Source: Sphaerotilus sp. (lineage in GTDB: Bacteria > Pseudomonadota > Gammaproteobacteria > Burkholderiales > Burkholderiaceae_C). Taken from it: a stretch of DNA of 63,223 nt. Below are positions 33,257 through 41,293 of this stretch, piece after piece (the stretch's first letter is position 1; each line of letters begins with the position of its first letter). The position numbers were made by a program, and so were the translations under genes. The notes below the pieces were generated by a model that was given only the letters and a program-made list of their open reading frames with translations, was not told the DNA's origin and made no database searches. Location of the stretch: contig JAAFKB010000008.1 of the NCBI GenBank assembly GCA_013299055.1, forward strand, positions 1-63,223. Reading direction: 5' to 3'.

Positions 33257-35572
33257 ATGGAACGCCCCGACCAGCAGGACACGCCACCACTGACCGTCGC
33301 CGTCCGCGCCCTGTGCGCGTTCACCGCCAAGGCGGGTGACCTCGACGTGCGCTTCACCCCGGCGCCGACTGCGCTCGAAGGCATCGAGGGCCACGCGGTC
33401 GTGGCATCCCGTCGTGGCACGGGCTACCAGAAGGAGGTCAGCCTGTCGGGACGACATGGCGCGTTGCTGGTGCGCGGCCGCGCCGACGGCGTCGACCCCG
33501 ACAAAGGCCGGCTGGAGGAGATCAAGACCCACCGCGGCGCCGGTGCCCTCGCCCGCCAGCCCGCCAACCACCGGGCGCTGCACTGGGCGCAGGCGATGGT
33601 CTACGGCTGGCTGCTGTGCGAACGCGACGGTCTCGAACAGCTCGAACTCGCACTCGTCTACTACGACATCGGCAGCCGCCAGGAAACCGTGTTCACGCAG
33701 ACGCTGGATGCCAAGGCGCTGCGCCTGCACTTCGTCCAGCGTTGCGACGCCTACCTCGCCTGGGCTCGGCTCGAACGGGCGCACCGCCGCGCCCGCGACG
33801 CCGCGCTGACCACGCTGCGCTTCCCCCACAGCGATTTCCGCACCGGCCAGCGCCCGCTCGCCGAGGCGGTCTTCAAGGTTGCCCGCGCCGGCCGCCCGCT
33901 GATGGCGCAGGCGCCCACTGGCATCGGCAAGACCATCGGCACGGTGTTCCCGCTGCTGCGCGCCATGCCAGGTCAGCAGATCGACCGCGTGTTCTTCCTG
34001 ACCGCGAAGACCTCCGGCCGGGCCTTGGCGCTGGATGCCGTGGCGACGCTGCGCCGGGCGGAGCCGGACCTGCCGCTGCGGGCGCTGGAGCTGGTCGCCC
34101 GCGAGAAAGCCTGCGAACACCCGGACAAGGCGTGCCACGGCGAGTCGTGCCCGCTGGCGGAAGGCTTCTACGACCGCCTGCCCGCTGCACGCGAGACGGC
34201 GCTGGCGGTTCCGGTCTGGCACCGCGACGGGGTGCGCGGCGTGGCGCTGGCGCACAACGTCTGTCCGTACTACCTCGGGCAAGAGCTGGCGCACTGGGCG
34301 GACCTCGTCATCGGCGACTACAACCATTTCTTCGACCTGTCCGCCATGCTGCACGCGCTGACGCAGCTCCACGGCTGGCGTGTCGCGCTGCTGCTGGACG
34401 AGGCGCACAACCTCGTGGACCGCGCTCGGCTGATGCACACGGGCGAACTCGACCAGCTCAGCGTGCGCGGCCTGCGCCACACGGTCCCGAAGGCGCTGCA
34501 GCGTCCGCTCGACAAGCTCGACCGCGTCTGGAAGGCGCTGAACGCCTGCGAGTCGAACGACGGCGAGGACAACGCCTACCGCGTGCTGTCGTCACTGCCG
34601 GACGAGCTGATGACCGCGATCCAGCAGGCCGCCACCGCCGTCCTCGATCACCTCGCCGAGCACCCGACCACCGTGGACGCGGCCTTGCAGGGGTTCCTGT
34701 TCGACGCGCTGCACCTGGCGAAGCTGGTCGAGTCCTTCGGGCCGCATTCGCTGTGCGATCTGACGCCGTCGCGGGATGGGCGGACCTCGGCGCTGTGCCT
34801 GCGCAACGTCGTGCCGGCGCCGTTCCTCGGGCCGCGCTGGGCGGTGGCGCACACGGCGACGCTGTTCTCGGCCACGCTGCAGCCGCCGGCTTTCCACCGC
34901 GAGCTGCTCGGCCTGCCGGCGCAGACGGCGTGGATCGACGTGGATTCACCCTTCGAGCGCACGCAGCTGGAGATCCACATCGCCCGCGACATCTCGACCC
35001 GCTGGCAGCACCGGGACGCCTCGGTCGCGCCCATCGTTGCCCTGATCGCCGCGCAGTACGCCGAGCGGCCGGGCAACTACCTCGCCTTCTTCAGCAGCTT
35101 CGACTACCTCGACCGGGTGGCCGTGGCGTTCGAAGCGGCGCACCCGGACGTGCCGGTGTGGCGGCAGTCGCGGCGCATGAGCGAGCCGGAGCAGGCCGCC
35201 TTCCTCGCCCGGTTCGCGGCTGGGGGGCACGGCGTGGGCTTCGCGGTGCTGGGCGGCGCGTTCGCGGAAGGCATCGACCTGCCCGGCGACCGGCTGATCG
35301 GCGCCTTCATCGCCACCCTCGGCCTGCCGCAGGTCAACCCGGTCAACGAGCAGATCCGCCGCCGGCTGGAGGCGCTGGTCAGCCGCGACACGGGCAGCGG
35401 GTTCGACTGTGCGTACCTGTTCCCCGGCGTGCAGAAGGTGGTGCAGGCGGCCGGCCGGGTGATCCGCACGCCGCAGGACCGCGGCGTGGTGCATCTGATC
35501 GACGACCGGTTCGCGGGGGCGCAGGTGCAGGGGCTGATGCCGCGCTGGTGGGGGCTGGGTGGCTCAGACTGA
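33257..35572 (+). CDS. PD-(D/E)XK nuclease-Rad3/XPD-type Fe-S helicase fusion
   Basis: This is a 771-residue DNA repair-type enzyme. Residues 1-200 look like a Cas4/RecB-type nuclease: GRADGVDPDKGRLEEIKT supplies D...ExK and HWAQAMVYGWLL the following QxxxY motif. The rest is a DinG/XPD superfamily 2 helicase with Walker A MAQAPTGIGKTIGTVFPLL (about residue 220). Four Cys can hold a 4Fe-4S cluster: three in ACEHPDKACHGESCP and one in NVCPYY. The DEAH box is VALLLDEAHNLVD, with helicase motifs SATLQP, GGAFAEGIDLPGD and QAAGRVIRTPQDRG. The predicted role is 5'-3' unwinding coupled to cleavage. The start was fixed by TATGCT 6 bases upstream. It overlaps the DUF3626 gene tail to tail by 9 bp. Confidence 0.87.
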   Translation: MERPDQQDTPPLTVAVRALCAFTAKAGDLDVRFTPAPTALEGIEGHAVVASRRGTGYQKEVSLSGRHGALLVRGRADGVDPDKGRLEEIKTHRGAGALARQPANHRALHWAQAMVYGWLLCERDGLEQLELALVYYDIGSRQETVFTQTLDAKALRLHFVQRCDAYLAWARLERAHRRARDAALTTLRFPHSDFRTGQRPLAEAVFKVARAGRPLMAQAPTGIGKTIGTVFPLLRAMPGQQIDRVFFLTAKTSGRALALDAVATLRRAEPDLPLRALELVAREKACEHPDKACHGESCPLAEGFYDRLPAARETALAVPVWHRDGVRGVALAHNVCPYYLGQELAHWADLVIGDYNHFFDLSAMLHALTQLHGWRVALLLDEAHNLVDRARLMHTGELDQLSVRGLRHTVPKALQRPLDKLDRVWKALNACESNDGEDNAYRVLSSLPDELMTAIQQAATAVLDHLAEHPTTVDAALQGFLFDALHLAKLVESFGPHSLCDLTPSRDGRTSALCLRNVVPAPFLGPRWAVAHTATLFSATLQPPAFHRELLGLPAQTAWIDVDSPFERTQLEIHIARDISTRWQHRDASVAPIVALIAAQYAERPGNYLAFFSSFDYLDRVAVAFEAAHPDVPVWRQSRRMSEPEQAAFLARFAAGGHGVGFAVLGGAFAEGIDLPGDRLIGAFIATLGLPQVNPVNEQIRRRLEALVSRDTGSGFDCAYLFPGVQKVVQAAGRVIRTPQDRGVVHLIDDRFAGAQVQGLMPRWWGLGGSD

Positions 35573-36673
35573 AGCGGCAGTGCCGTGGTGGACCAGCACA
35601 TGCCAGAGCTGCTTGAGGTGCTGCCGCGTTTCGGTCTGGTCGGGATGCTGGGGAAGCGATCGATCGGCCGTGCCGATCACCGCCGCGTCCAGCACGCCAT
35701 CCGGCCCCGCGATGCGCCGTGCAAGCTCAGGCATTGCCGGTCCCCGGAAATCCGCCGGAACGGCCGACGCCGCGAGCCGAAAGCCGCCGTGCCGTCGCCG
35801 AACCAGGCCATGCTGCTGGCAGAGTGCGTCCAGCAGCGCCCCGGTCGGGATGGCATCGAAGGCCGGGTCGGTCACCAGAACCTCGACATCGCGGCCCAGC
35901 AGGATCGGGCCGTGGACCTGGGCCTCGATGCCGCTGTCGAGCACGCGACCCGGCGCGGATGGCCTCGGGCGATCGGCCCGACGTGACAGCCGCGCCACCA
36001 GCCCCGCCACGGACAGCCCGGGAACCCCCAGCGTCGGCGCATGCCACGGTGGCCAGGGAACACGGGTGCCTTCGCCTCGGGCGATCTCGTCGAGCAGCGC
36101 GGCCATCACGCTGTCGAGCACCGCCAGATCGCCGACCCGCTCGGCCGCCTGCGCCTGCTCGCTGCCGGCGAAGGTGAACGTGGTGCGTTGCAGCACCTGC
36201 GGTCGCAGCACGAGGTAGCACGAACCGAAACGCGGCGCCGGGCCATCCGGGTGGTCGATCAGTGCCAGTGCGCCATAGCAGGGACGCTCGGCGGCGGACA
36301 CGCCAGGGGCGTGGTAGGCACCGCCGAACAAGACGCGCTCCCATTCGTCGCGCTCGCCGCCTGGGTGGGCCGTGCGGCTGCCACTCGACAGACCCGTCTC
36401 GAACTGGCTGCGGTACTTCCCGTCCGCCAGCAGCCCTTGCGCCACCAGGCGGCCTTGTCGGTCCAGCCGGTCGGGGTGGAAATGGACGCAGACCCGGGCA
36501 TGACCGCGTTCACCCAGGTGGTGCATCGCGTCGTCCCACTGCTGGATCGAGCACCCTGCGGGGTACAGCTGCGCCTCGATGCGGGCCCGCGCACGGGCTT
36601 GCTGCGCCAACGCTTGCCTGCGGACGTGCGCCAGCGCGGCCTGCTGCGCGCTGGACAGCGCGACCGGCCGCAT
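35564..36673 (-). CDS. DUF3626 family protein
   Basis: This is a 369-residue protein that I recognise as DUF3626 from ARVCVHFHPDRLDRQGRLVA, DGKYRSQFETGLSSGSRTAH, VLFGGAYHAPGVS, ERPCYGALALIDHPDG and FGSCYLVLRPQVLQRTTFTF. The family has no established activity that I know of. Conserved His, Asp, Arg and Cys residues in these blocks suggest an enzyme, with a possible distant link to ADP-ribosyl-type toxins. There is no signal peptide. It starts 5 bp after the SGNH hydrolase gene and is probably co-transcribed with it and the Mrr-like gene. Confidence 0.8.
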   Translation of the reverse strand: MRPVALSSAQQAALAHVRRQALAQQARARARIEAQLYPAGCSIQQWDDAMHHLGERGHARVCVHFHPDRLDRQGRLVAQGLLADGKYRSQFETGLSSGSRTAHPGGERDEWERVLFGGAYHAPGVSAAERPCYGALALIDHPDGPAPRFGSCYLVLRPQVLQRTTFTFAGSEQAQAAERVGDLAVLDSVMAALLDEIARGEGTRVPWPPWHAPTLGVPGLSVAGLVARLSRRADRPRPSAPGRVLDSGIEAQVHGPILLGRDVEVLVTDPAFDAIPTGALLDALCQQHGLVRRRHGGFRLAASAVPADFRGPAMPELARRIAGPDGVLDAAVIGTADRSLPQHPDQTETRQHLKQLWHVLVHHGTAASV

Positions 36674-36678
36674 CCAGG

Positions 36679-37335
36679 TCAGCCCACCAGCACCTGCACG
36701 GCGTCGGCGATGACCCCACCGAGCCGCGCATGGGCCGCTGCGTCGAGGTGGATGCCCTCCTCGGCGCTGACGGCGATGTGCTCGCCCGCGTCGAGAAAGG
36801 CCACGCCGCGCTGCACCGCCACCGCCCGCATCGCCGCCGCCAGTCCCCGCGCCTTGGCAGCGCCACCGCTGAACATGTCGGCCAGCACGCCGTGCTCCTC
36901 GATCGGCGGCGGGCAGACCAGCAGCACCTGCACCCGCGAGGCGCCCGGTCGTGTGTTTTCAAGAACGGTGTCGATCAAGGCGTGGGCGCCCTCGGCGATC
37001 TGCTGCGCACTGGCGCCGAAGCGAGCCTTGAGGTCGTTGGTGCCGAGCAGGAACACCACCACGTCGAGCGGCCAGTGCGCCTGCAGGCTGGCCGGCAGGG
37101 TGCGCAGCGCGTTGCGGTCGGCGCCTTCGACCGGGTCGTCGCGGCCGATCGTGCGACCGGGCAGGCCGTCTTCGATGACATGCCAGTCCGGGTCGAGCGC
37201 GGCTTGCAGCACGCCGGGCCAGCGTTCGCCACGGCCGAGGCGGCGTGCGTCGTCGCGGGAGCGCATCGGCTGGGTGCCGTGGGTGTTGGAGTCGCCGAAG
37301 CAGAGCAGTGTGCGGGGGGTGTTCGTGCGGTTCAT
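36679..37335 (-). CDS. SGNH/GDSL hydrolase (arylesterase-like)
   Basis: This is a 218-residue cytosolic SGNH-fold esterase. Block I is LLCFGDSNTHGTQP with the nucleophile Ser. Block II includes DGLPGRTIGRDD, block III is VVVFLLGTNDLKARFG (oxyanion Asn) and block V IHLDAAAHARLG carries the Asp-x-x-His dyad in shortened form. GDSNTHG and GTNDLK are typical of the arylesterase/acetylxylan-esterase-like group. The substrate is unknown. The ATG at 37335 overlaps the stop of the Mrr-like gene (ATGA). Confidence 0.88.
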   Translation of the reverse strand: MNRTNTPRTLLCFGDSNTHGTQPMRSRDDARRLGRGERWPGVLQAALDPDWHVIEDGLPGRTIGRDDPVEGADRNALRTLPASLQAHWPLDVVVFLLGTNDLKARFGASAQQIAEGAHALIDTVLENTRPGASRVQVLLVCPPPIEEHGVLADMFSGGAAKARGLAAAMRAVAVQRGVAFLDAGEHIAVSAEEGIHLDAAAHARLGGVIADAVQVLVG

Positions 37336-37883
37336 TTCAGGTGCTGCGCCAGTTCAGCCGCTTGCCACACGGTGATGCCGTGCTGCTGGACAAAGGGCCG
37401 CGTGTTGTCGGTGAACTCGCCCAGGGCGATGCACAGCGCCTTCTGTGCCTCGGCCGCCTCCCGCGCCGCCTGCAATTCGCGCAGCGGCTCCAGCCCGGTG
37501 CGGGCGGCTTTCCAGCGGCGCGCACTCACCAGCGTGGTGACGCCCTGGCGCTCCAGCACGAAGTCCACCCCTGGCACCGTGCCACGCTGCACCTGGTGGC
37601 CGTCGCGCTGGAACGCGGCTTCGAGTGCGCTGGCGAAGGCAGGCCACGGCATGGCGCTCACTTCCTGCTGTGTCCGGGCGACTTGGGCGGCGCTGGGCTG
37701 ACCCCACTGGCGGCGGGCAGCCATCGCGCCGATGACGAAGAACGGGAACCCCGACAAGGCACCCGCCACGCGGAAATCCTGCGGCAGTGCGGCAGCGGCC
37801 ACCAGCCCGACCGTGGCACCGATCGCCAGACTCACCCACCAGGGCGAACGCAGCAGGACCGCGAACAGCGACTTCTCAGCCAT
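37332..37883 (-). CDS. Membrane-anchored Mrr-like restriction endonuclease-fold protein, degenerate active site
   Basis: This is a 183-residue protein. Two hydrophobic spans (WWVSLAIGATVGLVAAAALP and GFPFFVIGAMAA) are followed by an Mrr/restriction-endonuclease type IV fold: MPWPAFASALEAAFQRDGHQV, PGVDFVLERQGVTTLV, SARRWKAARTGLEPLREL. In active relatives the strand after the Asp reads QCKxW. Here it is SARRW, so the catalytic Gln and Lys are replaced. The protein may bind DNA at the membrane without cutting it. The ATG at 37883 was chosen because upstream codons add an unlikely basic tail. It is coupled to the SGNH gene. Confidence 0.75.
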   Translation of the reverse strand: MAEKSLFAVLLRSPWWVSLAIGATVGLVAAAALPQDFRVAGALSGFPFFVIGAMAARRQWGQPSAAQVARTQQEVSAMPWPAFASALEAAFQRDGHQVQRGTVPGVDFVLERQGVTTLVSARRWKAARTGLEPLRELQAAREAAEAQKALCIALGEFTDNTRPFVQQHGITVWQAAELAQHLK

Positions 37884-37946
37884 CTTCAGTTTCAAGCGAT
37901 ATCTCCAGACAGAACCAGACAGAACCAAGCCGATCGGCGGTGCAGT

Positions 37947-38948
37947 CTACGGGTTCACCAGCCGCTGTCCCATCCAGCGCAGCGCCGGGCCGATGGCGGG
38001 GCGTGTGCTGACCTGCGCGGCGGGAACGGAGCCAACCGCGTGGAGCGGCCCCAGGTCGAAGTTGAAGACATAGTCAGGTTCCTGACCCATGCGCAGATCG
38101 GTGATGCGGAGCTGGCCGTCGGGGGTAGCGGCCAGCTTCACGAAGCCGTGCGCGAAGGCAGTCAGTTGCGCCACTGGCCCCGCCTGTCCGTGCTGCGCCA
38201 TCAAGGCGGCACCGCGTTCATGCCGAGTCCATTCCACCGGGCGCACACCGTCGAAGACCGAGACGACGGCCTCGCGGAAGTGCGGATCGGCTGGATCATC
38301 AGGCAGCGCCACCACACGCCACAGCAGAGTCTGCAGCGGCATCGGCGTGACCAGCAGGCGCTGTGCGACCACACCTTGCGTCTGCAGGGACACGCGGGCC
38401 GTCTGCTCAACGTGTTGTTGTGCGAGCACGCCCCAGCCCAGGTAGGCGGTGGACAGCACCAGCCCCGCCACGTTCCAGCGCAGGCCACGCGTCCCATCCC
38501 GCATCCGCAGCGCCGCGAGCACGCCCACGATCAGTGGAAGGGTGTAGGCGAGGTCGATGATGAACACGCTGCCGACGCCGAACGGGTGGCGAGTGAAGGG
38601 CAGCAGCAGTTGCGTGCCGTAGACCGTCATCGCGTCCAGCAGCGGATGCGTCACCAGCACCAGCCACAGCGCCAGCCACCAGCGCCGGAACAGCCCCGCC
38701 TCCCCATGCAGGCGCGCGACCCCCCAGGCCAGCAGCGGCGCGAACAGCGTGAGGTAGAACAGCGAGTGGCTCTCCGCGCGGTGCAGCACCATGTCGAGCA
38801 AGGCGTCACCGTGCTCGATCAGGACATCCAGGTCGGGCAGCGTGCCGGCCACCGCGCCCCAGGCCGCCGCCTTGCGCACCGCCGTGTGCCGTCCCATGAC
38901 GCCGACGGCCACGGCCGAGCCGAGGGCGATCTGTGTGAGTGAGTCCAT
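37947..38948 (-). CDS. YdjM-type membrane-bound metal-dependent hydrolase
   Basis: This is a 333-residue inner-membrane protein of the YdjM/YfhO-like DUF457 family. MDSLTQIALGSAVAVGVMG, GAVAGTLPDLDVLIEHGD and HRAESHSLFYLTLFAPLLAW contain the conserved Asp and His residues of a putative metal site. THPLLDAMTVYGTQLLLPF adds a further His-Asp pair. Several membrane spans are followed by a soluble C-terminal region. E. coli YdjM is LexA-regulated but its substrate is unknown. The start at 38948 follows a TAGGCT hexamer by 7 bases. Confidence 0.87.
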   Translation of the reverse strand: MDSLTQIALGSAVAVGVMGRHTAVRKAAAWGAVAGTLPDLDVLIEHGDALLDMVLHRAESHSLFYLTLFAPLLAWGVARLHGEAGLFRRWWLALWLVLVTHPLLDAMTVYGTQLLLPFTRHPFGVGSVFIIDLAYTLPLIVGVLAALRMRDGTRGLRWNVAGLVLSTAYLGWGVLAQQHVEQTARVSLQTQGVVAQRLLVTPMPLQTLLWRVVALPDDPADPHFREAVVSVFDGVRPVEWTRHERGAALMAQHGQAGPVAQLTAFAHGFVKLAATPDGQLRITDLRMGQEPDYVFNFDLGPLHAVGSVPAAQVSTRPAIGPALRWMGQRLVNP

Positions 38949-38955
38949 GGCCCGA

Positions 38956-38961
38956 AGCCTA
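38956..38961 (-). promoter_or_regulatory. -10-like TAGGCT before the YdjM-type gene
   Basis: TAGGCT on the minus strand lies 7 bases upstream of the ATG at 38948 without a ribosome binding site. It belongs to the recurring leaderless pattern. Confidence 0.45.
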
Positions 38962-39020
38962 CCCGTTCTGGGTCGGATTGGCGGAATGGGCAGGATGGGC
39001 GAGGTGAACGTGTCGGCGTG

Positions 39021-39026
39021 GACAAT
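39021..39026 (+). promoter_or_regulatory. -10-like GACAAT before the glyoxalase II-type gene
   Basis: GACAAT is followed by CCCGCCC and the ATG at 39034 (spacing 7). No ribosome binding site is present. Confidence 0.45.
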
Positions 39027-39033
39027 CCCGCCC

Positions 39034-39672
39034 ATGCTGCGCTACCACACCCACCCCGTCACCGCCTTCGCCCAGAACTGCTCGATCGTCTGGGACGACG
39101 AGACGAAGCAGGCCGCCGTCATCGACCCCGGTGGCGACCTGCCCGCCCTGCTCGCCGAGATCGACCGCCGCGGCCTGACGCTCGAACAGATCTGGCTCAC
39201 GCACGCCCACATCGACCACGCCGGCGGCACCGGCCAGCTCGCCCGCGAACTGGGTCTGTCCATCATCGGCCCGCACCCTGGCGACCAGTTCTGGATCGAC
39301 GGCCTCGCGCAGCAGAGCCGCATGTTCGGCTTCCCGCCTGCCGAGCCGTTCACGCCGACGCGCTGGCTGCACGACGGCGACACCGTGACCCTCGGCGCCC
39401 ACACGCTGAACGTGCGCCACTGCCCCGGCCACACGCCCGGCCACGTCGTCTTCCACAGCCCGGAGATCCAGCGCGCCTTCGTCGGCGACGTGCTCTTCGC
39501 CGGCAGCATCGGCCGCACCGACTTCCCCGGCGGCCACCACCAGACGCTGATCGACTCGATCACCCAGCGCCTGTGGCCCATGGGCGACGACACCGTGTTC
39601 ATCCCCGGCCACGGCCCGGAAAGCAGCTTCGGCGAAGAGCGCCAGACGAACCAGTACGTCGGCGGCACCTGA
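39034..39672 (+). CDS. Glyoxalase II/YcbL-type metallo-beta-lactamase hydrolase
   Basis: This is a 212-residue MBL-fold hydrolase. The dinuclear zinc ligands are in IWLTHAHIDHAGGTGQL (HxHxDH), RHCPGHTPGHVVF, FVGDVLFAGSIGRTDFPGG and FIPGHGPESSFGEER. The size and GRTDFPGG motif match the YcbL class of glyoxalase II-like enzymes, which hydrolyse S-lactoylglutathione or similar thioesters. It lacks the C-terminal glutathione-binding helical domain of full-length GloB. The start was fixed by the GACAAT hexamer. It is divergent from the YdjM-type gene, and the two promoters are about 60 bp apart. Confidence 0.9.
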   Translation: MLRYHTHPVTAFAQNCSIVWDDETKQAAVIDPGGDLPALLAEIDRRGLTLEQIWLTHAHIDHAGGTGQLARELGLSIIGPHPGDQFWIDGLAQQSRMFGFPPAEPFTPTRWLHDGDTVTLGAHTLNVRHCPGHTPGHVVFHSPEIQRAFVGDVLFAGSIGRTDFPGGHHQTLIDSITQRLWPMGDDTVFIPGHGPESSFGEERQTNQYVGGT

Positions 39673-39849
39673 GCACCACGGCGCCCGTCCGACCACACAC
39701 GCGGTAACGCTTGTAACCACTCCAGCGGCAATACTTCACGCTGCAGAGGTGAAAAAACCAGCCGCTCAGTGACCGATGGCGCGATAACGTCGATGTGTCG
39801 GCTCTGGTGCGTTCGGGGGGATGCGCAGGGACGATCAGGAGGATCGACG

Positions 39850-40539
39850 ATGCTGAACGCTTCCCTTCCCGCTGGCCGCGAGCGCATCGACTGGCCCGGC
39901 GCCGACCCCGAAGCCACCCCGTCGACCCACAGCGCGCACTGGTTGCTGCACATGCTGACCGGCGCACTCGACGAGCTGGACTACGGCCTGCTGATCGTCG
40001 ATGGCCACGGACACCTCGTGCAGGCCAACCAGATGGGCCACCACCACTGCACCACGGCGCACGGCTCCTGTGTGCTGCAAGGCCAGCAATTGCACACCCG
40101 CTGCGGCACCGAAGACGCCGTGCTGCAGCGCGCGCTTGCCTTGGCCGCCGCCGGTCGCCGCAGCCTGATCAAGCTCGGCGAAGGAGCACACACGGAAACG
40201 GTGGCGGTCGTGCCGCTGGGCAGTCCGCAGGGCGGGCGGGCGGACGGGGCGATCCTGCTGGTGTTCGGCAAACGCCAGGTCTGCGAGGCACTGAGCGTCG
40301 AGCACTTCGCCCGCGTCCACAACCTCACCCACGCCGAAGGCATGGTGCTCACCGCGCTGTGCCACGGCGACGAACCCAGCGCCATCGCCCGCCAGTTCGG
40401 CGTGGCGGTCTCGACCGTGCGCACCCAGATCGCCAGCGTGCGCCAGAAGACCCAGGCCACCAGCATCCGCGATCTCGTGCGGCAGGTGGCGCTGCTGCCG
40501 CCCATCGTCTCGGTACTGGGCCACGAGGCAGCGCATTGA
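39850..40539 (+). CDS. LuxR-type HTH regulator with His/Cys-rich PAS-like sensor
   Basis: This is a 229-residue transcription factor. The N-terminal half resembles a PAS-like sensor (DELDYGLLIVDGHGHLVQAN). It contains an unusual cluster, GHHHCTTAHGSC, followed by LHTRCGTED, which could bind a metal or sense redox. The C-terminal LuxR/GerE helix-turn-helix is NLTHAEGMVLTALCHGDEPS, then AIARQFGVAVSTVRTQIASV. There is no receiver domain and no adjacent kinase. The ATG has an AGGAGG site (39837-39842), unlike the leaderless genes around it. A Crp/Fnr-type regulator gene lies 67 bp downstream. Confidence 0.85.
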   Translation: MLNASLPAGRERIDWPGADPEATPSTHSAHWLLHMLTGALDELDYGLLIVDGHGHLVQANQMGHHHCTTAHGSCVLQGQQLHTRCGTEDAVLQRALALAAAGRRSLIKLGEGAHTETVAVVPLGSPQGGRADGAILLVFGKRQVCEALSVEHFARVHNLTHAEGMVLTALCHGDEPSAIARQFGVAVSTVRTQIASVRQKTQATSIRDLVRQVALLPPIVSVLGHEAAH

Positions 40540-40592
40540 CCGGCTCCGTGGTCCCAGACACCCGCACGCTTGCGGTTGTCGAGGGCTTGTCC

Positions 40593-40598
40593 TATCGT
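40593..40598 (+). promoter_or_regulatory. -10-like TATCGT before the Crp-type gene
   Basis: TATCGT is followed by GAAGGACG and the ATG at 40607 (spacing 8). The short leader includes a weak AAGGA, so this is intermediate between leaderless and leadered. Confidence 0.35.
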
Positions 40599-40606
40599 GA
40601 AGGACG

Positions 40607-41275
40607 ATGCCGCGATCGCACAGCCCACTTCCCGCCACCGATCCGCCTCTGGACACCCTGAACCTCTCCCCCGCCTTGGCGGCGCTGGTGAGGCGGGCGG
40701 TGCCGCGCCGCTACCGCAAGGGTGTCCTGCTGATCCAGGAGGGCGAGTTCGGCGACACGCTGTACGTGGTGCTGTCGGGCCGGGTGAAGGTCTTCTCCCT
40801 CGGCCCGAACGACCGCGAGATCACCTTCGGGTTGTACGGCGTGGGCGAGTTCGTCGGCGAGATGAGCCTGGACGGCGGCCCGCGTGCCGCCAGCGTGATC
40901 ACGGTGGAGCCGACCACCTGCGTCGTCATCACCCGCACGACCCTGCTGGACCACATCGCCCTGCACCCGGAATTTGCCTTCGAGCTGCTGTCCAAGGTCA
41001 TCGCCCGCGCCCGCACCGCCACGCGCGACGCCCGCAACATGGCGCTGATGGACAGCTATGGCCGGCTGGTCGCCTTGATCGACGCGATGGCCGTGGAGCA
41101 GGACGACGGCACCCGCCGCATCACCCACCGCACCACCCACGCCGAGATCGCCAGCCGCATCGGCTGTTCGCGCGAGATGGTCAGCCGGCTGCTCAAGGAT
41201 CTGGAGCGCGGCGGCTACACGGCCACGATCGGCCGTGGTCTTCACATCCTCAAGCCGCTGCCCACGCGCTGGTGA
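40607..41275 (+). CDS. Crp/Fnr-family transcription regulator
   Basis: This is a 222-residue regulator. The cyclic-nucleotide-binding domain (residues 20-140) shows RKGVLLIQEGEFGDTLYVVL, SGRVKVFSLGPNDREITFGL and VGEFVGEMSLDGGPRAASV; GEMSLDGGPRAAS corresponds to the phosphate-binding cassette of cAMP-binding members. There are no Fnr-type Cys clusters. The C-terminal winged helix contains THAEIASRIGCSREMVSRLL. It may respond to a cyclic nucleotide, but no ligand is proven. It is convergent with the M48 protease gene. Confidence 0.92.
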   Translation: MPRSHSPLPATDPPLDTLNLSPALAALVRRAVPRRYRKGVLLIQEGEFGDTLYVVLSGRVKVFSLGPNDREITFGLYGVGEFVGEMSLDGGPRAASVITVEPTTCVVITRTTLLDHIALHPEFAFELLSKVIARARTATRDARNMALMDSYGRLVALIDAMAVEQDDGTRRITHRTTHAEIASRIGCSREMVSRLLKDLERGGYTATIGRGLHILKPLPTRW

Positions 41276-41293
41276 GGCGCCCCGTCCACTGAC

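Noticed and set aside
37332..37883. Active restriction endonuclease with a partner methylase
   Set aside because: The QxK catalytic motif is replaced (SARRW), and no methyltransferase gene is nearby.
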